Below are positions 1 to 7,681 of a stretch of 8,138 nt of DNA, piece after piece. This stretch comes from an uncultured Hungatella sp. (GTDB lineage Bacteria > Bacillota > Clostridia > Lachnospirales > Lachnospiraceae). Below the pieces are notes generated by a model. That model had not been told where the DNA came from. It saw nothing but the letters and a program-made list of their open reading frames with translations, and did no database searches. Numbering within the stretch: position 1 is the stretch's first letter; each line of letters starts with the position of its first letter. The position numbers and the translations under genes are program-made. The stretch is taken from contig CAJUJV010000074.1 of the NCBI GenBank assembly GCA_910586845.1, positions 6,117 to 14,254 on the forward strand, read 5' to 3'.

Positions 1-145
1 CGCAGTGCCGGTGATTATCTTCCTGCTGCTTATCCAATCTCCCCCGACATGTACATGATCACCTTATCCGGGCGGTAAACTCTGCAGATATGGAGCAGGG
101 ATCCATCCATGGCGTTGATATTGGAAATGAGATCGTCTGATTCAT
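1..145 (-). pseudogene. Degraded second csm6 (CARF-domain relic), runs off the window
   Basis: Directly after csm5 the minus strand encodes a recognisable piece of a Csm6 N-terminal CARF domain. The frame starting at 134 reads DLISNINAMDG, then SLLHICRVYRPDKV, then MYMSGEIG, and stops at TAA (32-30). Against the intact Csm6 of this operon I count 17 identities over 32 aligned residues, including the D-x-I, DG, LHI, R-Y-R-P and S-x-E-I-G positions. A one-base shift at 32-31 reopens the frame as KQQEDNHRHC to the window edge, which looks like the acidic stretch that normally follows. An ATG (145-143) overlaps the csm5 stop as ATGA, the expected start, but it is in another frame and only about 4 codons before the conserved Asp, where about 11 are expected. 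The first beta strand and Val-Gly turn therefore seem deleted. I infer a non-functional relic with at least two lesions. Sequencing error is the alternative. The HEPN half, if any remains, lies outside the window. Confidence 0.75.
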
Positions 146-1254
146 CCTAACACCTCAATCCTCCCCATACCCATATCATACAGCTCTCCCCTGTACCTTG
201 TACACTTGCAAGTATGAGGCGATAATTTCAAATCCAGGTCTTTCCGATGCTTGTGCTCTTCATATACTTTCGGAGGCAGGGTTGCCCTGAATACGCTGTT
301 TGTTATCCTGTAGGCTTCAGCCCCGAACATGGGATAGAGCACGGTCTTAGAGAGAAAACCGGCGCCGCCTCCCAGCCACACGACGGATTCTTCATTACTT
401 CCCCGCCGAAATCTCTTATAAAAACCGGCGTAGCAAATCTTCTGGAAATATTCCAGGGCTTCCAAAATATCTTCCATAGAATAAGGGCACACACTGGTAT
501 CGATGGTCACATCGAAGCAGATGTCTGTTCCCGGGATCAGGGCTTCCCTGAGAATGGGCAGGGGTTTTTCTTCTCTGTCCAGGGAATAATCGACCTTCTG
601 GGTCAGAACCAACTGCTCTGTCGAGACGGGTCTGCTGTCGCCCACCACCAGCCCGGCCAGGTTGCAGCATACCGCGTTCTTCTTCTGTATGTCCTTTCCC
701 CGGTCCAGGGTATGGAACGCCTTCTCCTCCAGCTGCTGCGTCTCTCTTGTCAAAACTGTATTTCTGCCGCCCCGTCCCGCGTTGTTTCGGATGTCCTCTT
801 TGATCTGGCCAAATGCCGGGGGATTCTTTTTGACCTCCCACGCCAGAAGCGCAGTCCGGAACATCCCTTTGATGCTGCTTCCCGGCACATAGGGCAATCC
901 GTAGGGATCCTTTATAAAAGCCATGATCTCTTTTGACCTTGCTGCCGCTGTGAGAAACGCGTCCCCTGCTTCCAGCTCATACCGTTTCCACGCCTCATAA
1001 TCTTTCTTCTGATATCCCATCTTTTTCAGCCAGACTCCCAGGGCGTCCTGGCTGTTTTTAAGCATATACTCCTCGAACTGCCTCCCATGGCCTTTCCGCT
1101 GGATGGCAGTGTACATCTTGTTGATATCCGGAATGATCACCCGGTGGTCCCAGGGCAGATAGATGTATTCCTTCTTTCCGATCTTTTCCCCGCTTCCGAT
1201 AAAGATGGGGGACAATGCTTCTATTTTTACAGTATGATGTTTTAATACGCTCAT
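142..1254 (-). CDS. csm5: Type III-A Csm complex subunit Csm5 (RAMP, crRNA 3' end)
   Basis: Csm5 is the RAMP-family subunit that sits at the 3' end of the crRNA in the Csm complex and is needed for crRNA maturation. Numbered from the GTG at 1260, visible family features are SPIFIGSG (17-24), PGSSIKGMFRTAL (126-138), a glycine-rich segment WLGGGAGF (295-302), and the typical C-terminus with HKHRKDLDLKLSPH (336-349) followed by YRGELYDMGMG (356-366). The length of about 370 residues is normal. Two starts compete: a GTG at 1260 that overlaps the csm4 stop (GTGA), and an ATG two codons on at 1254. The GGGGG at 1266-1262 is only 1 base from the GTG but 7 bases from the ATG, so I prefer the ATG. 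The gene ends by overlapping the ATG of the csm6 relic. Identification is secure; the exact start is not. Confidence 0.96.
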   Translation of the reverse strand: MSVLKHHTVKIEALSPIFIGSGEKIGKKEYIYLPWDHRVIIPDINKMYTAIQRKGHGRQFEEYMLKNSQDALGVWLKKMGYQKKDYEAWKRYELEAGDAFLTAAARSKEIMAFIKDPYGLPYVPGSSIKGMFRTALLAWEVKKNPPAFGQIKEDIRNNAGRGGRNTVLTRETQQLEEKAFHTLDRGKDIQKKNAVCCNLAGLVVGDSRPVSTEQLVLTQKVDYSLDREEKPLPILREALIPGTDICFDVTIDTSVCPYSMEDILEALEYFQKICYAGFYKRFRRGSNEESVVWLGGGAGFLSKTVLYPMFGAEAYRITNSVFRATLPPKVYEEHKHRKDLDLKLSPHTCKCTRYRGELYDMGMGRIEVLG

Positions 1255-1256
1255 CT

Positions 1257-2165
1257 TCACACCCCCATAAACACAGGCACCGCATATCGGTACACCGGGT
1301 GGCTTCCACCCTCTGACACATCGTATATGCCGCCGCGGAAGGTTTTCCGGAAGCAGGAGCCTGCGGAGAATACATACAGATCCTTCTTTTTACGCAGCTC
1401 CGGGGCGTAAGTCTCCGATGTCACAAAGCCTGATCGCTTTTCCAGCAGGTAGGACGCCCCCTCTACGGCGGATTCCATCTCTTCCTTCCGGGGAAGCGCG
1501 CAGGATAAAAGCATCTGATGATCGCCGGTTTGTCCCAGCCGCTCCTTCAGCTTTCCGCCCGGCTTTCCTCTCTCCAGGATGAACTTGCCCAGGCCGCCGG
1601 ATTTTTTTCCGCCGATTCCCACATGAGACACCGCATCCAGAAGATTCTCCGCCAGCTCCAGCTGTTCCTGCCCCTCATATCCCACTATGACATACAGTCC
1701 CCGCCCTTCTCCATAATAGAAGATACCGACCTGATAAGGCAGAGCCTCTTCCTCCCTTCTCACAGCCGCCATGGTCCTCTGGCTGAAATGGCCGAAATCT
1801 TTCATAGGGTCCTGATCCGGCTCAAGATTCCCCGCCAGGTAGGCATCCAGCTGATCTGTGGGAAGATATTTTAACTTCTTATACTTTTTCTTGTCACCGG
1901 AATTACCCCGGTCTCTGGGTTCTATGTACAGTACCGGCTTGGGTATCATATACAGGTCCTCCACATAGGGCAACCCGTCGGAGAACAGCAGCCGGCCGGA
2001 ACAGACCATCTGGTATAACTGCTGTTCCAGGCCCCCTTTCAACGCCTCTATATACATGGCCGAAAACAGGGTATCCGCCTGAAACGTATAACCGCTGTCG
2101 TTCAGCATTCCGCTGCCGAAATGTACTCCTGTGGTAAATTTCAGTTTATAGATTTCATACTTCAT
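1257..2165 (-). CDS. csm4: Type III-A Csm complex subunit Csm4 (RAMP, 5' handle cap)
   Basis: Csm4 is the Cas5-like RAMP protein that pairs with Cas10 at the base of the Csm complex and holds the 5' repeat-derived handle of the crRNA. The 302-residue product starts MKYEIYKLKF, has the N-terminal GVHFGSG turn (13-19), a DTLFSA helix start (31-36), SDGLPY (62-67), the glycine-rich loop GIGGKKSGGLGKF (183-195), and the usual aromatic end near HPVYRYAVPVFMG (289-301). The frame is open 13 codons further up to 2204, but that extension lies over the end of csm3. The chosen ATG at 2165 has AGGGG at 2178-2174, 8 bases away, partly inside the csm3 TAG stop. The intergenic gap is 11 bases. Its stop (1259-1257) overlaps the possible GTG start of csm5. 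Confidence 0.95.
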   Translation of the reverse strand: MKYEIYKLKFTTGVHFGSGMLNDSGYTFQADTLFSAMYIEALKGGLEQQLYQMVCSGRLLFSDGLPYVEDLYMIPKPVLYIEPRDRGNSGDKKKYKKLKYLPTDQLDAYLAGNLEPDQDPMKDFGHFSQRTMAAVRREEEALPYQVGIFYYGEGRGLYVIVGYEGQEQLELAENLLDAVSHVGIGGKKSGGLGKFILERGKPGGKLKERLGQTGDHQMLLSCALPRKEEMESAVEGASYLLEKRSGFVTSETYAPELRKKKDLYVFSAGSCFRKTFRGGIYDVSEGGSHPVYRYAVPVFMGV

Positions 2166-2176
2166 AGGCTCTTCCC

Positions 2177-2836
2177 CTATACCTGGCTCAGCAGTTTCCT
2201 GCACTCTTCCATCACATTTTCCGTAACTTCCCCGATGACCGCCTCTGCCTGAAGGTCACAGAATTTTACCTTCCCATAGCCCCGGGAACCGTTTCCTCCC
2301 AGGTAGTCATACTGGATCAGACGGAATCCTTCTGCCAGAATCCGGAAATCTTTCAGGATCGTCTCCTCATCCTTCACCTCATACATGATATTCAGAGGAA
2401 ACTCTGATCCTCTTATGACCCTCTCAATCTGGCGGGGATTGGCCACCGCCGTGGCCCGGTTGATGGTATTTTCAAATTTGATCTCCGTCTGACTTGTGAG
2501 ACCCCTGGCCTTCAGCTCTTCCCAGTTGCTCATCATGCTGTCCGAGAACAGAACACGGCTGACGTGTACCTGATTCTTTTTGGCGCTTCCGAACAGGCTC
2601 ACCAGACATTCCGCGTCATCATCCGGCGTCCCTGCCAGAAAGGAATTGTACTGCTTTGCCAGCAGAGCTCTCATCTTCCCCTTTAAGCTGCTTCCCGGAA
2701 TCATGGGATGCCCCGTCTGCATGTCCTTTACCACCGGTGAGTCCACTGCTCCTATGGCTGAAAAGGCAGAGGAACCTCCGATATGGAGTCCTGTTACTAC
2801 TTCAATTGTTCCCGTAATCTCAATCTTCGCAAACAT
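2177..2836 (-). CDS. csm3: Type III-A Csm complex backbone and target-RNA nuclease Csm3
   Basis: Csm3 forms the repeated backbone that runs along the crRNA; each copy cuts the bound target RNA at 6-nucleotide steps. The 219-residue length is typical. The catalytic aspartate loop is present (GAVDSP, D32, matching the Asp shown to be needed for cleavage in characterised Csm3), as are the H18-containing LHIGG turn, the RNA-binding PGSSLKGKMR segment (47-56), the LFGSA motif (81-85), FENTINRATA in the thumb region (121-130), and the C-terminal glycine-rich loop GGNGSRGYGKV (180-190). No key residue is missing, so target-RNA cutting should be active. A strong AGGAGGAG ribosome binding site overlaps the csm2 stop, and the gap to csm2 is 12 bases. 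The ATG at 2836 is well supported. Confidence 0.98.
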   Translation of the reverse strand: MFAKIEITGTIEVVTGLHIGGSSAFSAIGAVDSPVVKDMQTGHPMIPGSSLKGKMRALLAKQYNSFLAGTPDDDAECLVSLFGSAKKNQVHVSRVLFSDSMMSNWEELKARGLTSQTEIKFENTINRATAVANPRQIERVIRGSEFPLNIMYEVKDEETILKDFRILAEGFRLIQYDYLGGNGSRGYGKVKFCDLQAEAVIGEVTENVMEECRKLLSQV

Positions 2837-2842
2837 ACGCCT

Positions 2843-2850
2843 CTCCTCCT
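2843..2850 (-). promoter_or_regulatory. Ribosome binding site of csm3
   Basis: The minus strand reads AGGAGGAG here, overlapping the TAG stop of csm2 (2851-2849). The GGAGG core lies 8 bases before the csm3 ATG. It is one of the two strongest Shine-Dalgarno sequences in the operon and fixes the csm3 start. Confidence 0.85.
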
Positions 2851-3244
2851 AATTGTCCTTTCCGCCATAATATCTGTGGTAAGCCACCAGGGCTTCCATG
2901 TACCGGCTGAATAAGATAAACTGTTTTCTGTTTCCCCTGATCTCATCTAAATGCTGGAGCAGCTCCGCCGTCTCCACCAGATTCTTTACCGCCGGTTCTC
3001 TTCCCGCCTCATAGACCATACGGATCTTAAGATAATTGATCCTCCCTTTTATATCGTTGGACAGCAGTTCTCCCGAACTGTTCTGCACGTCATTGTAGAG
3101 TTCCGCCGTCATAGCCAGCAGGTTTCTGATCTTGGAAGTGGTAGCCATGGGAATTTTCCTGCCCGTTCTCGGATTGGTCATGGCTTCCAGCTTTGTAATG
3201 GCGGCTTCCGCAAGATCTACATAATTATTTTCATCCAGCTTCAT
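2849..3244 (-). CDS. csm2: Type III-A Csm complex small subunit Csm2
   Basis: Csm2 is the small helical subunit that forms the inner filament of the Csm complex and contacts the crRNA-target duplex; it has no catalytic site. The 131-residue product has the family hallmarks: TTSKIRNLLAMTAELYND (residues 35-52), an INYLKIRMVYEAGREPAVKN stretch at about 69-88, and the C-terminal FSRYMEALVAYHRYYGG. Length and helical character fit. The frame is open further upstream to 3331, but the true start is the ATG at 3244: it overlaps the cas10 stop as ATGA and has a near-perfect AAGGAGGAG in front. The longer version would overlap the cas10 C-terminus by about 90 bases and adds sequence foreign to the family. 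Confidence 0.96.
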   Translation of the reverse strand: MKLDENNYVDLAEAAITKLEAMTNPRTGRKIPMATTSKIRNLLAMTAELYNDVQNSSGELLSNDIKGRINYLKIRMVYEAGREPAVKNLVETAELLQHLDEIRGNRKQFILFSRYMEALVAYHRYYGGKDN

Positions 3245-5550
3245 CGGTTCTCCTCCTTCTCCCTTGTCAGATATGTATATAAATACATGGCTGTGATGAC
3301 CTTTCTCCGGTTTTCCGGATCCTTCCGCCACTGATACATGTTTTCGGCGAACCGCCGGTAGGCATCCTTCTGTTCTTTGGAGCTCTTCTGACCAGGCTCC
3401 ATGCGGGACAGAAGATATACGTACCGGGCCGTGTTGATCTTTTCCTTCTCGTTCCTCAGAAGCTCCAGAAGACGGTACAAAAATGCCAGTCCTCTCTCCT
3501 CAGACGACTCAAAAAAGATCCGGATCTCCTTCAGTTTTTCTCCCAGCACATCATCTACAAATTCTTCCCAGCCATAAGTATGGTTCTCGTCAAACAGCGT
3601 AACCGCATTTTTCCCGTCATGCCCTTTGGAGCAGTCCTCCAGTTTTGCTGTCTCCCCGGCCATAATGTTGATGGGATAGCCGGAGGGATAGAGGCCGATT
3701 CCCCCTGAGACGGTCAGGGTTCCCTGGGTAAAACGTTCCAGCGCTTTATGAAGGTCTGTAAAGGCGTCGATAACCTCATTCCACGCTCCCACCAGAAAAA
3801 CATCGTCGCCGCCGGAATATACGATCGTCACATTTCGCTTTCCGCCGCCGCTTAATTCACGGGAATCTCCCTCAGCCAGCAATCTGTTGATGTAGCCCTT
3901 GAAAAACAGGGAAAGCTGTCTGGACAGCGCCGCCGTCCTTGATAAGGTTACATAACTGTCATCGCCGCCCGGTCTCTGGAATCCATATACAAACGTATGG
4001 CCCAGATTGTCCACGTCCGCCCGGAGGACTCCAAGTCTTTCGATCCCTCCTGCTTTTGATGCAAACTCATCAAAGCTGTCACCTGTAGTGTAATCCCCGA
4101 TCCACAGCTTTGTGGTCACATGCTTCCCTGTATAGATCTCGTTCTTCGTATAAGATCTCACATAGGCTTCTGTATCCATCCGTCTGATCATCTGCTGTTT
4201 CGTGTCCGCCGCCAGATATTTCTGTCCCGGAAGGGGAAGAGCTCCGTCTTCCGGTTCTCTGATCACGGTAAAAAAGTCCTGATACAGAATAGCAGCTGAC
4301 ATCTTCTCCAGCGCCGCGCAGACCCGGCACCGGTCTTCACTGTCGATCCGGTCCATCTTATGGCAGATGCTGCATTCACGGTCTCCCTTATGGCTGATCT
4401 CGTTCAGATGAAGGATCTCCTCCGGGCCGTACCGGTGGGCCTTCTTGCCTGATATCATTCTGGAGGCTGTCCTGTACAGTTCACAATAGCTGCCTCCCGG
4501 TTCATTCCTCAGGGATTTTGCGCCGCACGGGGCATATCCGCCGGCCACATACAGAGATATGCCGAATGTGTCCATAAACCACCGGTTGACTTCCCGCTCC
4601 TGGTCCTCCACTGTCTCACAGACCTGCACAGTGTTGGGAAGCAGCAGATAGCAGTGGCCCCCTCCGGAATAGATCAGGTTCGTCCTGCACAGTGACAGCC
4701 TGTCCAGCAGTTCGTCGATCATATGCTCCATGACGATCTCCAGGTAGAAGCTCCTTGCCCGAAGGCCTCTCAGAGCCCCTTTGCTGCTGATGGTGTAGAT
4801 AAAATTCTGGATTCCCGAAATGTCCATGGAATAGAGCAGAAACATGGGTTTCTCATATGCCTTTTCCCTCTGCTCAAACAGCTCTCTCCTGTAATCCCTG
4901 ATCCCTTCGGCCTCCAGATACCGCTCCGTGCACAGAGCGACGGCCGCCGTTATCTTCACGTGGTCATACAGAGAGATATCCGTCAGCTCTTTTTTGGATG
5001 TAGACGAGGGAATGTAGGAGAGATTGGCCTCCAGGACGGACAGCAGGGAATTTACATATTCCGGGGAGCTGCCAAGACCTTTCAGGTTCTCTGTAATATT
5101 TCCCATCACTTTTTTATAGAACCCGTCATCCATCTCCACGTTCTCTTCTGTGGGATAGATGATTCCCTCTTTTGGATTCAGAACCTGCCTGCTGTAATGG
5201 CTGCAGCCGTGATTTCCGTTTAAAACATTGAAAATACTCTCCAGAGGAACCTTTTTATCAAAACCGGCCTCCCCATCCTGTCTCTCCCGGCGGTCAGCGG
5301 CAGCGGCAACATTATCTGCATAGTAAGTTATATATGCGATATGATCCGGATCAATGGATGCCCCCTTCAGCCTGCCGCCGTGGTGAAAGCGTACACAGTC
5401 CAGGATATCCTCATCCTGAATGCCTGCCTCATTTTTCAGATAATCATACCCGCTCTGGCTGTGATTTCTCCCGTCGCCGCTCCGGTACGCCGCTTTTCCG
5501 ATATCGTGGAGCATGCTTCCCACAGCCAGCTTGATCTGTCTCTCCGTCAC
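3241..5550 (-). CDS. cas10: Type III-A Cas10/Csm1: HD nuclease and cyclic oligoadenylate synthase
   Basis: Cas10 is the signature large subunit of type III systems. When the complex binds matching target RNA, its HD domain cuts ssDNA and its palm domain joins ATP into cyclic oligoadenylates that activate Csm6. Domains in the 769 residues: an N-terminal HD domain with HDIGK (H15, D16), H30, the HH pair at 56-57 and YADN (D79); a first palm with the typical degenerate YSGGGH (294-299); a zinc ribbon with C393, C396, C408 and C411; a second palm with LRADVDNLG (509-517) and the active SGGDD (579-583); and a helical C-terminal domain. Every catalytic motif is intact, so both activities are predicted. 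The start is a GTG (5550-5548) overlapping the cas6 stop as GTGA, with AAAGGGGG 9 bases upstream. The stop overlaps csm2. Confidence 0.98.
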   Translation of the reverse strand: MTERQIKLAVGSMLHDIGKAAYRSGDGRNHSQSGYDYLKNEAGIQDEDILDCVRFHHGGRLKGASIDPDHIAYITYYADNVAAAADRRERQDGEAGFDKKVPLESIFNVLNGNHGCSHYSRQVLNPKEGIIYPTEENVEMDDGFYKKVMGNITENLKGLGSSPEYVNSLLSVLEANLSYIPSSTSKKELTDISLYDHVKITAAVALCTERYLEAEGIRDYRRELFEQREKAYEKPMFLLYSMDISGIQNFIYTISSKGALRGLRARSFYLEIVMEHMIDELLDRLSLCRTNLIYSGGGHCYLLLPNTVQVCETVEDQEREVNRWFMDTFGISLYVAGGYAPCGAKSLRNEPGGSYCELYRTASRMISGKKAHRYGPEEILHLNEISHKGDRECSICHKMDRIDSEDRCRVCAALEKMSAAILYQDFFTVIREPEDGALPLPGQKYLAADTKQQMIRRMDTEAYVRSYTKNEIYTGKHVTTKLWIGDYTTGDSFDEFASKAGGIERLGVLRADVDNLGHTFVYGFQRPGGDDSYVTLSRTAALSRQLSLFFKGYINRLLAEGDSRELSGGGKRNVTIVYSGGDDVFLVGAWNEVIDAFTDLHKALERFTQGTLTVSGGIGLYPSGYPINIMAGETAKLEDCSKGHDGKNAVTLFDENHTYGWEEFVDDVLGEKLKEIRIFFESSEERGLAFLYRLLELLRNEKEKINTARYVYLLSRMEPGQKSSKEQKDAYRRFAENMYQWRKDPENRRKVITAMYLYTYLTREKEENR
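3250..3258 (-). promoter_or_regulatory. Ribosome binding site of csm2
   Basis: The minus strand reads AAGGAGGAG inside the last codons of cas10; its GGAGG core is 7 bases before the csm2 ATG (3244). It is the strongest Shine-Dalgarno sequence in the window and decides between the short start and the open frame reaching 3331. Confidence 0.88.
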
Positions 5551-6299
5551 GTTTTCTTTCCCCCTTTCCCCATAAGCTTTATCGCTCCCATACCCAGAGC
5601 GGTCTTGATGCCCACTCCGGAATAAGTTCCAAACCGAAACAGCAGATTGGCAAAGTCTGCCATAGTCCGGGTCCCTCCCACCCGGATGGTAAGTTTCCCG
5701 ATAAAAGAGGGAATCTTAATTCCTTCCAGATAAAACTGTGTGCTCTTTAAATCATAACCGCGGATCTCCGAATTCCGGCACAGTTCCTCCAGGGTCTCTT
5801 CGTCACACATACTCTCTTCCTTCACCGCCGCATCGTATTTGTTCATCAGGCTCTGATAAATGCAGCGCAGATCCGGATAAAACACGTACCTGCCCTGCTG
5901 TTTAAAAGCCGCAGGCGTTATAAAATGAATCTGGATATACCGGCTGCTCTCCGAGAGATAAAACTGATCCGTCAATTCCCGGTATGTACACTCTTCCACC
6001 TGTTTCTTCTCCACAGAAAGCTCCTGATCCGTTTTCTTTATCATGATCCGGTCCGCCGGGATCAGCGCCTCATAGATGATCTTCTGAACCGCTTCTCTGT
6101 TGAGTGCGTTGACGACCCAGTACCAGTCCCCATCCCTGCGCTCCAGATGCTGGGTATAGGGATGGAGACGGGACTGATGAAGAAAATCGCCGTACTCCTC
6201 AGAAAGTCGTTCCATAAGAACACCGTGAAAAAGGGAGGACATCTGATAGGACAGGTTTTCCTGACAACCCAATTTCATCTCGATTCTTGCTAACATCAT
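5547..6299 (-). CDS. cas6: CRISPR pre-crRNA processing endoribonuclease Cas6
   Basis: Cas6 is a metal-independent RNase that cuts the CRISPR transcript within each repeat, leaving the 5' handle used by the Csm complex. The 250-residue product ends with the diagnostic Cas6 glycine-rich loop GTYSGVGIKTALGMG (224-238) and carries a family-like N-terminus in which FLHQSRLHPYTQ (39-50) corresponds to the conserved region holding the catalytic histidine. H41 is my best candidate; H46 or H25 are alternatives. A central TPAAFKQQGRYVFYPD segment (128-143) matches the core that opens the C-terminal half of many Cas6 proteins. The gene starts ATGATG, the first ATG overlapping the csm6 stop as ATGA, and ends overlapping cas10 as GTGA, so it is translated within the interference operon. 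A start at the second ATG (6296) is equally possible. The substrate repeat is not in the window. Confidence 0.94.
   Translation of the reverse strand: MMLARIEMKLGCQENLSYQMSSLFHGVLMERLSEEYGDFLHQSRLHPYTQHLERRDGDWYWVVNALNREAVQKIIYEALIPADRIMIKKTDQELSVEKKQVEECTYRELTDQFYLSESSRYIQIHFITPAAFKQQGRYVFYPDLRCIYQSLMNKYDAAVKEESMCDEETLEELCRNSEIRGYDLKSTQFYLEGIKIPSFIGKLTIRVGGTRTMADFANLLFRFGTYSGVGIKTALGMGAIKLMGKGGKKT
5560..5567 (-). promoter_or_regulatory. Ribosome binding site of cas10
   Basis: The minus strand reads AAAGGGGG 9 bases before the GTG start of cas10, inside the cas6 C-terminal codons. It supports a non-ATG start at 5550, which would otherwise be easy to misplace. Confidence 0.65.
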
Positions 6300-7681
6300 T
6301 TCTCTCTGCCTTCCTGTTCCTCCATGGACTTTTTCACCATCTCATTGATCCGCTCATAGATCGCAAAGGCCTCATCCTTTCCCTCATTTCCAAAAGCCTG
6401 TCTCAAAACAGCACGGATAGACCGGACCAGCGCCGCTGAATCCTTGTTGCCATAAGACTCCTTTATAATCTCGTCGGTTATGGCCACAATGGTATGAGCC
6501 GCCGGGTTTCTCACCTGCCCTGATAACACTGACCACCGGATCAGCTCGTCCGCCGCGTTCCCATACTTTTCATTTCCCGGCTGCGTGCTGAGAAACTTTA
6601 CAATATGCACAACGGAAAGGGCGTTCACCGGTTTTTCCCATTCAAACTTCCCCATTTTTTTGTCCGAAAACTGCTCATCCAGATACTTCTGGATCCCAGG
6701 TATCTTTTTCGTACACTTGTCCTTGGACAGATACATGATGTGGGAGTTTTTCAGGCCCCTTCCTACTGTGATATCCTCCATGGCCACCCTCATGCGCTTC
6801 TCCATCAGATAGCGGCCCAGATACAAGGTCATGATCTCCAGTCTCATAGAAAAGTCGTTCAGTTCCCCCCGGGCCTGCTTGATTCTCATACTGTTAAAAA
6901 ATTCGGTCAGCTGCGCGATGTCGGAACGCTTTATGGGATAAAGTTCATCCTTCATGCCCAGCTTCACCGCTGTCTGCTCCGCCTCTCTGTGCTCCAGATT
7001 CAGCCTCCTCCTGGCGTGTTCCAGGAGCAGCCCCGTCTTTTCCGAAAAATTCTGCCGGTTTTCCTGATACAGAAGCAGAGCGCCGGAATAATCATAATTC
7101 TCCATCAGGGACACAATCTGAAGCTGCACCATGGGCCTTCTGAAGTTGAGAAGCCGCGGCTCGTGGCACCGGCAGGGACTGCCCTCCAAATTGTCAAGAT
7201 CCATCTCAAACCAATCTTCTACCAAATCTTTCCGAGGATTGAAAGCATCGGTTCTGGTAGAAGATCCAGCCGGATTGCTCACCTGTATGGCCATGTAATG
7301 CTCCGGATCAGATATAGCGATCATACACAGCGCAGTCTCCATCTGGGGAGTCCCGGATGTGATGTTCAAAAGAACCTTCTTATCCGGATATCGTTTCCTG
7401 ACCTCACCGCAGATGGTGAGAAATGCTGTGGAAAAATCATCGTAACTGTGGGCATTATGAATCTCTGTCTGGATCGGTTCCACTTTACAATCCTTATCCA
7501 GCAAATGGATAGCCGTCTCATTGTGATGATATTCCGCCTCCTCTTTCCCGATCTCCTCCGAGAGGATCAGGATCACCGCTTCCGGCCGGTAATGGCGGAC
7601 GATATGGAGAATCGGCCCGTCGTGTTCCCCTCTTATAGGATCTGTTCTTCCCACCGCGGCGATCAGAATATTGTTTTTCAT
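6296..7681 (-). CDS. csm6: CARF-HEPN RNase Csm6, cyclic oligoadenylate-activated effector
   Basis: Csm6 is a stand-alone dimeric RNase that is not part of the Csm complex. Its CARF domain senses cyclic oligoadenylate made by Cas10 and switches on unspecific RNA cutting by the HEPN domain, causing dormancy or death of the infected cell. The N-terminus has the CARF opening IAAVGRTDPI (7-16) with HDG (20-22), LHIVRHYRPE (25-34) and the ligand-site loop NITSGTPQM (106-114). The C-terminus has the HEPN active motif RNPAAH (R391 to H396, R-x4-H). At 461 residues it is somewhat longer than the 380-430 usual for the family. The pattern resembles streptococcal-type Csm6, for which cA6 is the known activator; the ligand here is an inference. 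It starts with ATG overlapping the preceding gene (ATGA), with AAGGAG 11 bases upstream. Unusually it precedes cas6 and cas10 rather than following csm5. Confidence 0.94.
   Translation of the reverse strand: MKNNILIAAVGRTDPIRGEHDGPILHIVRHYRPEAVILILSEEIGKEEAEYHHNETAIHLLDKDCKVEPIQTEIHNAHSYDDFSTAFLTICGEVRKRYPDKKVLLNITSGTPQMETALCMIAISDPEHYMAIQVSNPAGSSTRTDAFNPRKDLVEDWFEMDLDNLEGSPCRCHEPRLLNFRRPMVQLQIVSLMENYDYSGALLLYQENRQNFSEKTGLLLEHARRRLNLEHREAEQTAVKLGMKDELYPIKRSDIAQLTEFFNSMRIKQARGELNDFSMRLEIMTLYLGRYLMEKRMRVAMEDITVGRGLKNSHIMYLSKDKCTKKIPGIQKYLDEQFSDKKMGKFEWEKPVNALSVVHIVKFLSTQPGNEKYGNAADELIRWSVLSGQVRNPAAHTIVAITDEIIKESYGNKDSAALVRSIRAVLRQAFGNEGKDEAFAIYERINEMVKKSMEEQEGREK

Noticed and set aside
247..936. 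A 229-codon plus-strand open frame opposite csm5
   Set aside because: It is antisense to csm5, which has clear RAMP motifs throughout. The plus-strand translation shows no domain and has no supporting start signals.
2166..2204. N-terminal extension of csm4 to 2204
   Set aside because: It would lie over the end of csm3 and adds 13 residues before the normal Csm4 start. The ATG at 2165 has a suitably spaced AGGGG.
3245..3331. N-terminal extension of csm2 to an upstream ATG
   Set aside because: The added residues overlap cas10 by about 90 bases and do not fit the family. The ATG at 3244 has a near-perfect ribosome binding site and an ATGA junction.
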